This document shows positions 6,813-14,763 of a stretch of DNA of 58,382 nucleotides, piece after piece (the first letter of the stretch is position 1; each line of letters begins with the position of its first letter). The translations under genes were made by a program, and so were the position numbers. The notes below the pieces were generated by a model. That model did not search any database and was not told the origin of the DNA. It saw only the letters and a list, made by a program, of their open reading frames with translations. Source of the DNA: a virus. The DNA lies in the IMG/VR virus record IMGVR_UViG_3300009158_000057, positions 1 to 58,382 of that record, one strand, 5' to 3'.

Positions 6813-9300
6813 TTAGAAAGTCCTCCAATGTTGACATGTGTTCTGTTTTCCATTTAATAACACTAGTGATGCTCCTAATAGGATCAAAGAAAGCTTTATC
6901 GAATTGTAGATTGTAATCAATGTATCTCTCTAGCTTCAACTCTGGTGGTAGAACACCAGGACAAGAGATTACATTTTCACGAAACGAATTCGGCAGCTTC
7001 ATATAACAGAACTTGATCTTCTCGCCTTCTTTAACTGTTGCGTACTTACGATCAAGATTGTTTTCACGCAGTAGAGCATTATACACTAGGGCTCCACGCA
7101 CATGCATCGGTGTGCCGTCAGTGTATATCTTTTTTTCATCACTGTATTTAAGAATGCCGTTGCAGCCACGAGGAAAGGCAACCTCTTCAAACTTCAGCTT
7201 AGAGAATTCATCTCTAAACGTATCAATAAACTCAATAAGCTTACCGTTGTTACCTTGCATGATGATCTTGAGTGCAAGCTTAATCTTCTCTCGACACGAA
7301 TACGGCGTCGAGGACTTAACAGCTTCGATGCCTTTCATGTATAGCTTAGGCTCATCATACTTAACGCCTTCGCTGTCGTACACGTTCATGATGTACTTCT
7401 TCTTCGCAATGAAGATAGCAGTGTCACAAATGTTCTCACGCTTCATCTTCATCTGATTGACATAAGAGTTTGTGTATTCTTTCAGGCGTTCAAACGACTT
7501 GTTAATCACAGGCTCTAGTTTATCAGAACAGACCTTGTTCACAAACTCTGTGACTTTCTGCACATCTGACGTATCAGTAAACACAGACTTGACTAGATCG
7601 TCCAGCGAGACGAACACAGAGTCGGTGTCGCAGTACACAACATACTGCTTATCTGTTGTCTTAAGAAGTTTGTTAAGATAAGCATCAATGTCTTGTGCAA
7701 CCCAACGAATAGCTAACTGACCATGAATAGTGATACCTTCTGCGTAATCATTCTGATAGAAACGAAACGCTGGATTACCAGTAGCACCGAACAAACTGTT
7801 AAGAACAATCTTCTTGACTAGCTGTAGATTGTGATAGCGAGAAACACCGTTAGAATCGTTAGCTTGCTTTGCTTCTTTCTTAAGTTTGTTATACTCGACA
7901 CGTTCAGCATACATCTTCAACACGATCTCAGGGAATAGACCTTGCTTCTCTTTGTTCCACAAAGCGCCGTTGGCAGACATTGCAACATTATTTTCTTGTA
8001 GAATAGATTGCTTGTCAAACTTACCTGCAAGTAGTTCATCAACATTCATCGTGTTAACTTTACCAGCATGTGTTTCTGGCGACATGTTGTTCTGCACGAT
8101 CAAAGAAGGATACAGACTGTTAACGTCAAACGTTGTGATCCACTTGTGCATACCTACTTTTGGATCACGTACATAAGCGCCAGTGAACTGCGAGTCTTTT
8201 GTGCTTTCTCTCTGCAACGGTACAACGATCTTACGATCTAGCAGATAGTTGTGAATGATGATATCCCACAGTCTAATGCTTGTGAACATATCATCATACT
8301 TGATCTTAGCGTCATAAGCAAGAGTAAGACCTAGAGCAAGAAGACCTAGCTTCTCTTCTAGACGATCAACTAGTTCAACGTCATGAATATTATATTCGAT
8401 ATACTTTTGAAAGTTGTTGCGACACATCTCAGTCAAGCTACCGTACTCAGAGTAGTCTAGCTTACGTTCACCTAGCTCAGTAAAAGCAACGTGATCTAGT
8501 CTATAGCTTTCTTGTTGTGTGTATGTAAACTTCTTGTAGATGCGTAGATAGTCTAGAACACAAACACCGAGCGGTCGATACGTCTGCTGCTCTTTGCCGT
8601 TACCGTGAATGTCGATCTTCTTTTCGTCTAACATTCCCCACGGCGACAAACGCTTTGCATGTTCTTTATCTAGCACACGTTCAATACGATTGATGATGTA
8701 CGGTACGTCAAAGAACTCAATGTTCCAGCCAGTAATAACATCTGGATCAACAGCCTGCCAGTAACCGATGAACTCTTGAAGCAGCCGCTTTTCATCGCTG
8801 CACTTCACATACTTCACATTAGATTGATGGACTTCAAACTCACCGCAGCCAAACGTTGTGATCTTGTCTTTGACTTTACACGTGATAGCAGTGATTGGTT
8901 GATTTGCAGTTTCAATATTTGGAAAGCCAGTATCATCGCCATCGGGCGCACATTCGATATCTAGATTGATGATACGAACTGTGTCTAGGTTGTACTGAAC
9001 TTTGCCTGGATACTCATCGTTGAGAAACGGATACAGAAATGAATTCAGACCGTAGATGCTCATGCCACCTACGTCTTTGTATCGCTCGACAAAATCTTTT
9101 GCTTCTCGAATGTTCTCAAAAGAGATTTTCTCAGCAGACTTGCCCTCTAGAGTTTTGTACTCAGAGTTTTTCTCTTTGCTAGAGACAAACAAGTATGGAG
9201 CGTAATTGACTTTGCGTTGAATTCTGCGGCCGTTGTTGTAACCACGCAGAAAGATAGTGTTGCCTCGTTGCGAGACCTCAGTGTAAAAACTCTCAAACAT
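6802..9300 (-). CDS. 43: DNA polymerase, gp43 (family B)
   Basis: This is the replicative polymerase with 3'-5' proofreading. The 832-aa protein has Exo I at 112-116 (NLDIE), an Exo II region (WNIEFFDVPY), polymerase motif A DVNSLYPSLI, motif B KIVLNSLFGATGN, and motif C YCDTDSVFV. The tail is the likely clamp-binding peptide. It is shorter than T4 gp43 (898), as in many cyanophage relatives. It is read from a sigma70-like promoter at 9349-9377. RegA, which represses several replication messages in T4, is encoded 3 kb upstream. Confidence 0.97.
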   Translation of the reverse strand: MFESFYTEVSQRGNTIFLRGYNNGRRIQRKVNYAPYLFVSSKEKNSEYKTLEGKSAEKISFENIREAKDFVERYKDVGGMSIYGLNSFLYPFLNDEYPGKVQYNLDTVRIINLDIECAPDGDDTGFPNIETANQPITAITCKVKDKITTFGCGEFEVHQSNVKYVKCSDEKRLLQEFIGYWQAVDPDVITGWNIEFFDVPYIINRIERVLDKEHAKRLSPWGMLDEKKIDIHGNGKEQQTYRPLGVCVLDYLRIYKKFTYTQQESYRLDHVAFTELGERKLDYSEYGSLTEMCRNNFQKYIEYNIHDVELVDRLEEKLGLLALGLTLAYDAKIKYDDMFTSIRLWDIIIHNYLLDRKIVVPLQRESTKDSQFTGAYVRDPKVGMHKWITTFDVNSLYPSLIVQNNMSPETHAGKVNTMNVDELLAGKFDKQSILQENNVAMSANGALWNKEKQGLFPEIVLKMYAERVEYNKLKKEAKQANDSNGVSRYHNLQLVKKIVLNSLFGATGNPAFRFYQNDYAEGITIHGQLAIRWVAQDIDAYLNKLLKTTDKQYVVYCDTDSVFVSLDDLVKSVFTDTSDVQKVTEFVNKVCSDKLEPVINKSFERLKEYTNSYVNQMKMKRENICDTAIFIAKKKYIMNVYDSEGVKYDEPKLYMKGIEAVKSSTPYSCREKIKLALKIIMQGNNGKLIEFIDTFRDEFSKLKFEEVAFPRGCNGILKYSDEKKIYTDGTPMHVRGALVYNALLRENNLDRKYATVKEGEKIKFCYMKLPNSFRENVISCPGVLPPELKLERYIDYNLQFDKAFFDPIRSITSVIKWKTEHMSTLEDFLNGN

Positions 9301-9348
9301 TCATTGTACCTTCAAGTTGGTAGCTGTAAACGTACAGCGCATATCATC

Positions 9349-9377
9349 ATTATATACGAAAGCGAGCAACTAGTAAA
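9349..9377 (-). promoter_or_regulatory. Sigma70-like promoter for gp43
   Basis: On the minus strand TTTACT (9372-9377, four of six), a 17-base spacer and a perfect TATAAT (9349-9354) lie about 50 bases before the gp43 ATG. The leader contains a small inverted repeat (GCTGT/ACAGC) that might serve as a translational operator; that last point is only a suggestion. Confidence 0.7.
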
Positions 9378-10107
9378 GCGAAAGTTGTTGTACCCGCTGT
9401 TGTTCTAGATATTTGTTTAGGCGATCAAAGTACCCACGATTGCGAATGTCTTTGAAGATTAAGTTTTCATTAGAGAATTCTCCAGCTCGGTGAATACCCG
9501 CTGATCTCATGATGCGAAACTTTTCTTTTAGACTTTTAATTTCTTGAGTATGATCGCCAGGTTCGGTTAAAATCTTTTCAATTGTTTTAATGTATTCTTC
9601 GATCTTAAGTTTTAGAGCCGAGTCATTATGAAAATCAGGATGGTTCTCAATATTTGGTTTATAGATCCATTTGTTTTTCTTAAGAGAGAAAACGCCTTGA
9701 TGTGAGGCAACTTGTTCTCTATAGTCTTGAGCATATAGCTCTACAGGATAACCCATGACAGTTAGGCCGGGGTGCTTGTATGCCCATAGTGCTTTCTTGT
9801 CTAGAAAGTAATCTACAAGAAACTCTTTGTCAACTGGAATCGCACTAATGTCAACTAGAATGTGAACGTCTAGATCAGAGTATGGCGTATAGTTGTAGTT
9901 GGCATTACCTCCAGTGAGTGTAATGTCTCGTACTGCACTTTCTGGAATACGAGAGAACTCTGCCCACATTTTGCCAATTTGTAAAAGCCTGTCTAGAACT
10001 TTTGGCTTCATCGTAGCGTTTTCTTCCCAGATAGTGGGATTCAACTCATCATGATACTCTAATGTGAGTTGGATGTCTTCATTAAGATATCTGTTAAATT
10101 TACGCAT
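9370..10107 (-). CDS. Nucleotidyltransferase-fold protein, 245 aa
   Basis: The protein carries the pol-beta nucleotidyltransferase signature: GG at 66-67, then YSDLDVHI with Asp78 and Asp80 as likely metal ligands. Helices flank this core (residues 30-60) and fill the C-terminal half. Such stand-alone nucleotidyltransferases occur in many large phages; substrates are unknown (possibly tRNA, protein or small molecules). The gene begins just left of the palindromic late promoter at 10133-10144 and ends inside the gp43 promoter, suggesting insertion between regA and 43, which are adjacent in T4. Confidence 0.7.
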   Translation of the reverse strand: MRKFNRYLNEDIQLTLEYHDELNPTIWEENATMKPKVLDRLLQIGKMWAEFSRIPESAVRDITLTGGNANYNYTPYSDLDVHILVDISAIPVDKEFLVDYFLDKKALWAYKHPGLTVMGYPVELYAQDYREQVASHQGVFSLKKNKWIYKPNIENHPDFHNDSALKLKIEEYIKTIEKILTEPGDHTQEIKSLKEKFRIMRSAGIHRAGEFSNENLIFKDIRNRGYFDRLNKYLEQQRVQQLSLY

Positions 10108-10132
10108 AGTTTGCCTTTTCTGTCTCTACGAG

Positions 10133-10144
10133 TATTTATAAATA
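10133..10144. promoter_or_regulatory. Palindromic, bidirectional T4-type late promoter
   Basis: The 12-mer TATTTATAAATA is a perfect palindrome and contains TATAAATA, the T4 late promoter -10 consensus read by gp55, on both strands (10137-10144 on plus, 10133-10140 on minus). It lies in the 72-base gap between the divergent nucleotidyltransferase gene (ATG at 10107) and endolysin gene (ATG at 10180), at suitable distance from both. Confidence 0.75.
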
Positions 10145-10179
10145 TGCGAGTAAGGCATTCCAACAAAGGAGAAGTGTAT

Positions 10180-10791
10180 ATGTCACTAATTGATCTACAA
10201 AAGAAGATTGGCGTAACAGCAGACGGCGCTTGGGGTCCAGGCACATTCAAGGCTGCCGTAGCGTTCTATAAGTTACCAAAGAATCGCGCTGCTCACTTCT
10301 TTGCCCAGACTGCCCACGAATCAGGCAACTTTAAGGCATTCTCTGAGAACCTAAACTATTCTGCTGATGGTCTAACAAAGATTTTTCACAAGTATTTCCC
10401 AGACCTAGATCACGCTACGCCCTACGCTCGTCAACCAGAGAAGATTGCTAACAAGGTATATGGTGGTCGTATGGGCAACGGCGATGAACATTCTGGCGAT
10501 GGTTACAAGTATCGTGGTCGTGGCGCACTACAACTAACTGGCAAAGATAACTATAAGGCATTCTCTGACTACTGTAAGCGTCCAGACATTATGACCAACC
10601 CAGACCTAATCTCAGGTGAACTTGCATTTGAGTCAGCAATGTGGTTCTTCGAAAAGAATCATATCTGGGAACTCTGCGACAAGGGTACAGACGATGCTAC
10701 AATTACTGCTGTTACAAAGAAAGTAAACGGCGGTACAATTGGTCTAGAAGACCGCATCAAGCATACACATCAGTACGCTGGTTGGCTCTAA
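10180..10791 (+). CDS. Endolysin, glycoside hydrolase family 19
   Basis: GH19 endolysins cleave the glycan strands of peptidoglycan at the end of infection. This 203-aa protein has AHESGNF with catalytic Glu47 and the GNGDEHSGDGYKYRGRG block with second acid Glu103, followed by the conserved LQLTGKDNY. The first 25 residues (LQKKIGVTADGAWGPGT) look like part of a peptidoglycan-binding repeat. The start at 10180 follows AGGAG; the frame is open to 10069, but without a ribosome site. It is a single-gene rightward unit in a leftward region, between the palindromic late promoter and a terminator. No signal peptide is seen, so a separate holin is expected. Confidence 0.9.
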   Translation: MSLIDLQKKIGVTADGAWGPGTFKAAVAFYKLPKNRAAHFFAQTAHESGNFKAFSENLNYSADGLTKIFHKYFPDLDHATPYARQPEKIANKVYGGRMGNGDEHSGDGYKYRGRGALQLTGKDNYKAFSDYCKRPDIMTNPDLISGELAFESAMWFFEKNHIWELCDKGTDDATITAVTKKVNGGTIGLEDRIKHTHQYAGWL

Positions 10792-10797
10792 AGAATC

Positions 10798-10823
10798 GGG
10801 GGGAGTTTTAGCTCCCCCCTTTT
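10798..10823 (+). terminator. Rho-independent terminator after the endolysin
   Basis: An 8-bp perfect stem (GGGGGGAG with CTCCCCCC) with a 6-base loop is followed by four T residues on the plus strand. It starts 6 bases after the endolysin stop and stops transcripts before they run against the leftward Hsp20 gene. Confidence 0.85.
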
Positions 10824-10827
10824 CATA

Positions 10828-11310
10828 TCACTTCTTCTTGCTATCAGCAGTCTTATCTGCTTCATCATTAATATCAATCTTCTTCGGCTTTTTATGCTCT
10901 GGGATAATGGCTTCGAGCCAAATCTTGAGCATACCGTTTAGAAGTTGTGCATTACGAACTTCAACAGAGTCAGCAAGTGTGAACTGACGAGTAAAAGCAC
11001 GATCAGAAATACCTTTATAGAGATAAGTCTGTTCTAAGCCATCCTTCGTTAGATCATCCATTGTTTCCATCTTTCCCTTGACAATCAGCTTGTCGTCTTC
11101 CATTTCAAGAGTAACGTCTTGCTTAGTGAAACCAGCAACAGCCATCTCAATGACATACTTGTTGTCATCGACTTTCTTGATATTATATGGAGGGTAATTT
11201 GATGCTACTTTAGTAGCATTATTAGCTAGTGTTTCTAGCTGCTTGAGAATTTGATCTCCGCCGATGAAAAGACGGTCGAATCCAGGGAACGTGTCATATA
11301 GTGTACGCAT
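10828..11310 (-). CDS. Small heat shock protein, Hsp20/IbpA type
   Basis: This is an ATP-independent holdase chaperone of the alpha-crystallin family. The 160-aa protein has an N-terminal RTLYDTFPGFDRLF region typical of IbpA-like proteins, then an alpha-crystallin domain (about 45-135: YNIKKVDDNKYVIEMAVAGF, DDKLIVKGK, FTRQFTL, LLNGMLKIWL). The C-terminal IPEH tail stands in for the I-x-I motif, and the end is Lys-rich. Hsp20 genes are a hallmark of cyanophage-like T4 relatives and may protect replisome or capsid folding. It has its own strong promoter at 11377-11405 and AAGGAG before the ATG. Confidence 0.93.
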   Translation of the reverse strand: MRTLYDTFPGFDRLFIGGDQILKQLETLANNATKVASNYPPYNIKKVDDNKYVIEMAVAGFTKQDVTLEMEDDKLIVKGKMETMDDLTKDGLEQTYLYKGISDRAFTRQFTLADSVEVRNAQLLNGMLKIWLEAIIPEHKKPKKIDINDEADKTADSKKK

Positions 11311-11376
11311 AAGTTTCTCCTTATTAAGCGAGGTTATTGTTAAGTGCCTCTACCCGTAAGGCATAGAGACGGCATC

Positions 11377-11405
11377 AATATATATGTTGGCTAGTCAATT
11401 GTCAA
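11377..11405 (-). promoter_or_regulatory. Sigma70-like promoter for hsp20
   Basis: On the minus strand TTGACA (11400-11405), a 17-base spacer and TATATT (11377-11382, five of six) are present; the promoter overlaps the last codons of the upstream gene. The leader (11320-11375) can fold into a stem (CTCTA/TAGAG plus TGCC/GGCA with a bulge). Whether this is a temperature- or protein-responsive element is unknown. Confidence 0.8.
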
Positions 11406-11603
11406 GTACTTTCTTGAAGTTTTTTTCCAGAACGATCCATTACCGTAATTACCGATATAACTCTGACCTGTTTCTAGGTCAGTCAAAAGCCATTTGCCTG
11501 GACATTTTGTATAGACTTCTAAAGTCTTAGCTTTTTCTAAATCTAGAACAACTCTTCCGTTCTTGAGAGTCCTAGTCTTTATTTCTTTTTCACTCTTGTC
11601 CAT
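11391..11603 (-). CDS. Hypothetical protein, 70 aa
   Basis: I do not recognise this protein. The start at 11603 (MDKSEKEIK) is chosen because GGGAAG lies just before it; the longer frame to 11645 would need a TTG start and would overlap the upstream gene more. The protein is basic, with a segment KCPGKWLLTDLETGQSYIGN that looks like a small beta-barrel or SH3-like strand pair reminiscent of reader-type folds. It overlaps the end of the 60-aa gene upstream by 25 bases. Confidence 0.65.
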   Translation of the reverse strand: MDKSEKEIKTRTLKNGRVVLDLEKAKTLEVYTKCPGKWLLTDLETGQSYIGNYGNGSFWKKTSRKYLTID

Positions 11604-11761
11604 GTGCTTCCCAGTATAATTTTTGTAATGAAACGTCTTTTCCAAGACACTTCTCTAGGAACTTTAACAGTCATCAATTTATCTCCAACGACATCCCATT
11701 CCCAAACTGTAGGGTCTGGGCGCATGTGTACATATCCTTGATGAGCCCATTGCTCTGCCAT
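11579..11761 (-). CDS. Hypothetical protein, 60 aa
   Basis: This small Trp-rich protein (MAEQWAHQGYVHMRPDPTVW) has a basic C-terminus ending in Lys-Lys-Lys. Its ATG shares one base with the stop of the FkbM-like gene, showing coupling. There is no recognisable domain. The Trp/His-rich N-terminus and basic tail are compatible with a small nucleic-acid or protein inhibitor, but this is not supported further. Confidence 0.65.
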   Translation of the reverse strand: MAEQWAHQGYVHMRPDPTVWEWDVVGDKLMTVKVPREVSWKRRFITKIILGSTWTRVKKK

Positions 11762-12411
11762 CAGATTACCTTGTAAACGTCATCAGACCTATCTGAGCCG
11801 ATGCCAAAACTTCCTACGTGTTCGTAAGGAGCCAACGACTTCAAGAAGTTTAGAATTTCTTCGCTGCCGTTTTCTACGCTGATAACTGGCTTGAACTTAC
11901 GAATAGTTTCTGCTGCACCATGTAGGGCATTTAATTCGTAGTTTTCGATATCAAGCTGAATAAAATCACAGGCATCAAGAAACAAAGAATCAATCGTAGT
12001 AAGTACAATCCTATAATCACCATCGGTACGAATTCTTGCCTCGCCTAGATTGTTTAGACCTTGTGTCTTGATCATTGCCACGCCAGGCTCTGAGCCTAGA
12101 CCCATATTGAACTTCGAGATATTGTTCGACTGGCAGTTATTTACTAGACAGTGAAAGCTAATAGGATTAGGCTCAAACGTGTAGACATGCTTGAACGTCT
12201 CAGACAAGAGGCGAGGATACATTCCACACGCACCACCAGCTTGTACGCATACGTTATAGCTCTTAACGTGCTTGCCCCACAGAGACTTAAGATGCTGCCA
12301 CTCGTAAGCAATGATGTTCCAGAGACCGTTATCTTCAATGACCCATTTCCATGGGCCAATCTCATCCATCTTAGTGTCAACAATTCTACACTTCTTGTCA
12401 TAATCAAGCAT
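11761..12411 (-). CDS. FkbM-family methyltransferase, 216 aa
   Basis: FkbM-type enzymes transfer methyl from S-adenosylmethionine, usually to hydroxyl groups of sugars or secondary metabolites. The SAM-binding motif I is VCVQAGGACGMYP (about 53-65), motif II VYTFEPNP follows near residue 76, and an FIQLDIENYELNAL motif typical of FkbM lies near 145. The final IGSDRSDDVYKVI segment closes the fold. Several glycosyltransferases are encoded nearby (15454-19142), so it may methylate a phage-made glycan, but the target is not visible. It lies between the Hsp20 region and the clamp-loader operon. Confidence 0.8.
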   Translation of the reverse strand: MLDYDKKCRIVDTKMDEIGPWKWVIEDNGLWNIIAYEWQHLKSLWGKHVKSYNVCVQAGGACGMYPRLLSETFKHVYTFEPNPISFHCLVNNCQSNNISKFNMGLGSEPGVAMIKTQGLNNLGEARIRTDGDYRIVLTTIDSLFLDACDFIQLDIENYELNALHGAAETIRKFKPVISVENGSEEILNFLKSLAPYEHVGSFGIGSDRSDDVYKVI

Positions 12412-12428
12412 AATTTATTACCTATAAT

Positions 12429-12827
12429 TTAAGATTTCTTGCCTATCGAATATTTGCTTACTAGTGCCCACTCGCCTTTCTCTTTGTAAGAGATTACTTT
12501 AATCTGATTGAGTGGTGTCAAAGGCTCTTTAGCCTTTTCTTTATCAACTAGTTCGGTTAGGCCCCATTCGACTAGAAGATTTACAATTGTATTCCTGCGA
12601 CCCTCATCAATGTCAGAGAAGTCGGTAGGCTTGCCATCAAGAGCAAATAGCTCCTTGAAGTGTACAATGTAGTACTTACCTTGCTTGTGAAGAATATGAC
12701 ATGACTGATATAAAGTCTTGTCTTTACGTGAGGCAATGCCTATACGGGTCAATGTCTCCTTGATCTTGAGGAAGTCATCTGGCTCTTTGAGCTTGACCTC
12801 CACTAATGAATCCACTGTTAGTCTCAT
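12429..12827 (-). CDS. regA: RegA translational repressor
   Basis: RegA binds ribosome-binding regions of early messages (in T4 including 44, 45 and rIIB) and shuts off their translation. The 132-aa protein matches T4 RegA closely in the stretches FLKIKETLTRIGIA, YQSCHILHKQGKYYIVHFKE and the C-terminal VISYKEKGEWALVSKYSIG. The N-terminus (MRLTVDSLVEVKL) is about 9 residues longer than in T4. It is coupled to the gp62 gene by an ATGA overlap, preserving the T4 order 45-44-62-regA. Confidence 0.95.
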   Translation of the reverse strand: MRLTVDSLVEVKLKEPDDFLKIKETLTRIGIASRKDKTLYQSCHILHKQGKYYIVHFKELFALDGKPTDFSDIDEGRRNTIVNLLVEWGLTELVDKEKAKEPLTPLNQIKVISYKEKGEWALVSKYSIGKKS

Positions 12828-13219
12828 TTTTTCAATCCACCTTTTTCTTGTTTTTGTTTTAATGAATTAATTTGAGCCTTAGATAACAAAGATAATGCTA
12901 TTTCTGCCTTCTTTTGTGAGTAGCCGTACGTTTCCTTAACAATATCAATGTCATCATTTTGAGCTTTTTTGGCCCATTTAGAGAATCTCTTCTTGGGTCT
13001 GATTATATTTATCAAATAATCATATTGAAGTTTCTTGTCAAGCAGGTGAAATTGGTTCATTTCGTTAGCATGTAGTATTGTATCGACAAAATATGACAAG
13101 CCCTTGTTCACCACCCAAGGAGCGTATTCTTTCTCCATAAGCTCCGGAGACTCGGACTCGTCAATTAAGTTCTTCTTAGAGTAAGTGATACTGTTAATAA
13201 AGTCGAATGGATTTGCCAT
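12824..13219 (-). CDS. 62: Clamp-loader small subunit, gp62
   Basis: gp62 joins four gp44 subunits to load the gp45 sliding clamp. At 131 aa it is shorter than T4 gp62 (187) but resembles the cyanophage type: NPFDFINSI, YAPWVVNKGLSYF, LDKKLQYDYLINIIRPKKRF, SKWAKK, then a helical ETYGYSQKKAEIALSLL segment. Position and ATGA coupling to regA support the call. A separate gene (13224-13679) is inserted between it and gp44, which touch directly in T4. Confidence 0.88.
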   Translation of the reverse strand: MANPFDFINSITYSKKNLIDESESPELMEKEYAPWVVNKGLSYFVDTILHANEMNQFHLLDKKLQYDYLINIIRPKKRFSKWAKKAQNDDIDIVKETYGYSQKKAEIALSLLSKAQINSLKQKQEKGGLKK

Positions 13220-13223
13220 TTCT

Positions 13224-13679
13224 TTAGTATCCAGAAACAGTATATTTTTTTAATTCAAAAATCTCTTCGTCAGATAGCTTCGCAATAGGCTTGAGTGCTT
13301 CTTGCTCTCTATCAATAAGAAGCATCTCTCGACCATCTCTCGTCTTGCGTTGACGCACTTTGAACTCTTGAGGTTTAGCTTCGAACACCCAGCCCGCCCA
13401 CTTGTCATCGTGATTTGGTGGTGGCACGGAGATGAAGTACAGCACATCTACATTGCGGCACTTCGTAAGTTGACTGCTCTTAAACGTAAATGCGTTTTCT
13501 AGAACGAAAGGCACTTGCGTCTTGACTTCTGCTTTTAGCTTACCGTCGATCATAAGGTCTTTAGTTCTATCATATTTGTCAATAGAACTCTCTACAATAT
13601 GACCCTTCTTGCTTAGGCGATTGATGATGATCTTTTCACCTAGCATACCTAGTTCTTGTATTTTGTCGTTAGTGTTCAT
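13224..13679 (-). CDS. Putative PD-(D/E)XK nuclease-fold protein, 151 aa
   Basis: The protein contains LGEKIIINRLSKKG, then a Asp-x(n)-Glu-x-Lys pattern (KDLMIDGKLKAEVKTQ, about residues 42-57), the hallmark of the restriction-endonuclease-like fold. A later AGWVFEA strand and basic KVRQRKTRDG follow. The start at 13679 shares one base with the gp44 stop (TGATG); an in-frame GTG one codon upstream is less likely. It is inserted in the clamp-loader operon between gp44 and gp62, so it is co-expressed with the replisome. A role in flap or junction cleavage or host DNA breakdown is possible but unproven. Confidence 0.6.
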   Translation of the reverse strand: MNTNDKIQELGMLGEKIIINRLSKKGHIVESSIDKYDRTKDLMIDGKLKAEVKTQVPFVLENAFTFKSSQLTKCRNVDVLYFISVPPPNHDDKWAGWVFEAKPQEFKVRQRKTRDGREMLLIDREQEALKPIAKLSDEEIFELKKYTVSGY

Positions 13680-14614
13680 CACTTGAACTCACATTCTAGC
13701 ATGATCTCAGAGAGACACGCCATGATGTTTACTTCTTGATCAGCAACAAACGCAGCCTTATGCTGATAGTTTGCCAACGTAATCACAAGAGCAGGAATGT
13801 ACTCCATCTTGATGAAGTCATAACAGTTATCATAAAAATAACGAAACAGCGTTGTCGTATCAGTATCAGAATTCTCTGCTACCCACTTACGCATGTTTGT
13901 ATAGTTCTTGTCTTTGATAAAGCCGACAAGACTCTTGTATGAATCTTCTGTTAGATTTGTAAAGATATCAGCATCAATCTTACCAGTAACAGAATATCGC
14001 TGAAGCTCATTTAGAACTCGGCGCCAATCTGGGAAGTATCGTGTGATTAGTTCTGCAACAACATTCTTATCATATTCAATATTTTCTGCCTTGAGAATGT
14101 TGAACACTCGCTTCATGAACTGAGAAGCAAGATTAGCCTTGTCTTTCTTTGCGATCTTGAACTCAATTACAGAGCATCGTGAATGAAGCGGCGCAATGAT
14201 CTTGTTCTTGAAGTTGCAAGTAAAAATAAACCCACAGTTGTGACTGAACTCTTCCATGAAGTTACGCAAGGAAGGCTGAGTACTCTGCGGGTTTAGATAA
14301 TCTGCTTCGTCTAGAATGACGTACTTGCGACCACCCTTAAAGGAAACGCTCGACGCAAACTGTGAGATTTCTCCACGCAGCGTGTCGATGTTGCCATTAA
14401 GAGAGCCGTTGATAACGATGTAGTCACAACCAATCTGTTCTAGCATAGCACGTGCTACAGTAGTCTTGCCTACACCGGGGCCACCAGTGAGCAACAAATT
14501 GGGAATATTATTCTGATCTACAAACTGTTGAAAAACAGTTTTTAGTTCATCAGGTAAAATACAATCTTCAATCTTCTTTGGTCGATACTTCTCGACAAAC
14601 AGGAACTCTTCCAT
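13679..14614 (-). CDS. 44: Clamp-loader large subunit, gp44 (AAA+)
   Basis: gp44 is the ATPase of the clamp loader. The 311-aa protein starts MEEFLFVEKYRPKKIEDCIL, as in RFC/gp44 proteins. It has Walker A GGPGVGKT (44-51), Walker B YVILDEADYL (around 98-107), sensor 1 FIFTCNFKN and the SRC arginine-finger motif (LHSRCSVIEF). The length is close to T4 gp44 (319). It overlaps the 3' end of the preceding 60-aa gene by about 47 bases. Confidence 0.96.
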   Translation of the reverse strand: MEEFLFVEKYRPKKIEDCILPDELKTVFQQFVDQNNIPNLLLTGGPGVGKTTVARAMLEQIGCDYIVINGSLNGNIDTLRGEISQFASSVSFKGGRKYVILDEADYLNPQSTQPSLRNFMEEFSHNCGFIFTCNFKNKIIAPLHSRCSVIEFKIAKKDKANLASQFMKRVFNILKAENIEYDKNVVAELITRYFPDWRRVLNELQRYSVTGKIDADIFTNLTEDSYKSLVGFIKDKNYTNMRKWVAENSDTDTTTLFRYFYDNCYDFIKMEYIPALVITLANYQHKAAFVADQEVNIMACLSEIMLECEFK

Positions 14615-14750
14615 AATCTACTCCCACTTTATTCATAATATAATTGTCATCAATAATCAGCACACGTGTAGAAGGTTCTGCGCCAAAGTCACGCTCATAG
14701 ACAGTTTTGCCTTTATCTGGGCTTTCGTAGATTTTTGGCTTGTTGTCCAT
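14568..14750 (-). CDS. Small conserved phage protein between gp45 and gp44, 60 aa
   Basis: The start at 14750 (MDNKPKIYESPDKGKTVY) follows GGAAG at 8-base spacing; the open frame to 14771 would need a TTG. The YESPDKGKTVYERDFG motif occurs in small uncharacterised proteins of T4-like and other large phages. The C-terminus overlaps the gp44 start by 47 bases in another frame, an unusually long overlap. The function is unknown; the position suggests an accessory to the clamp/clamp-loader. Confidence 0.7.
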   Translation of the reverse strand: MDNKPKIYESPDKGKTVYERDFGAEPSTRVLIIDDNYIMNKVGVDYGRVPVCREVSTKED

Positions 14751-14763
14751 GAGCGCGTCTTCC

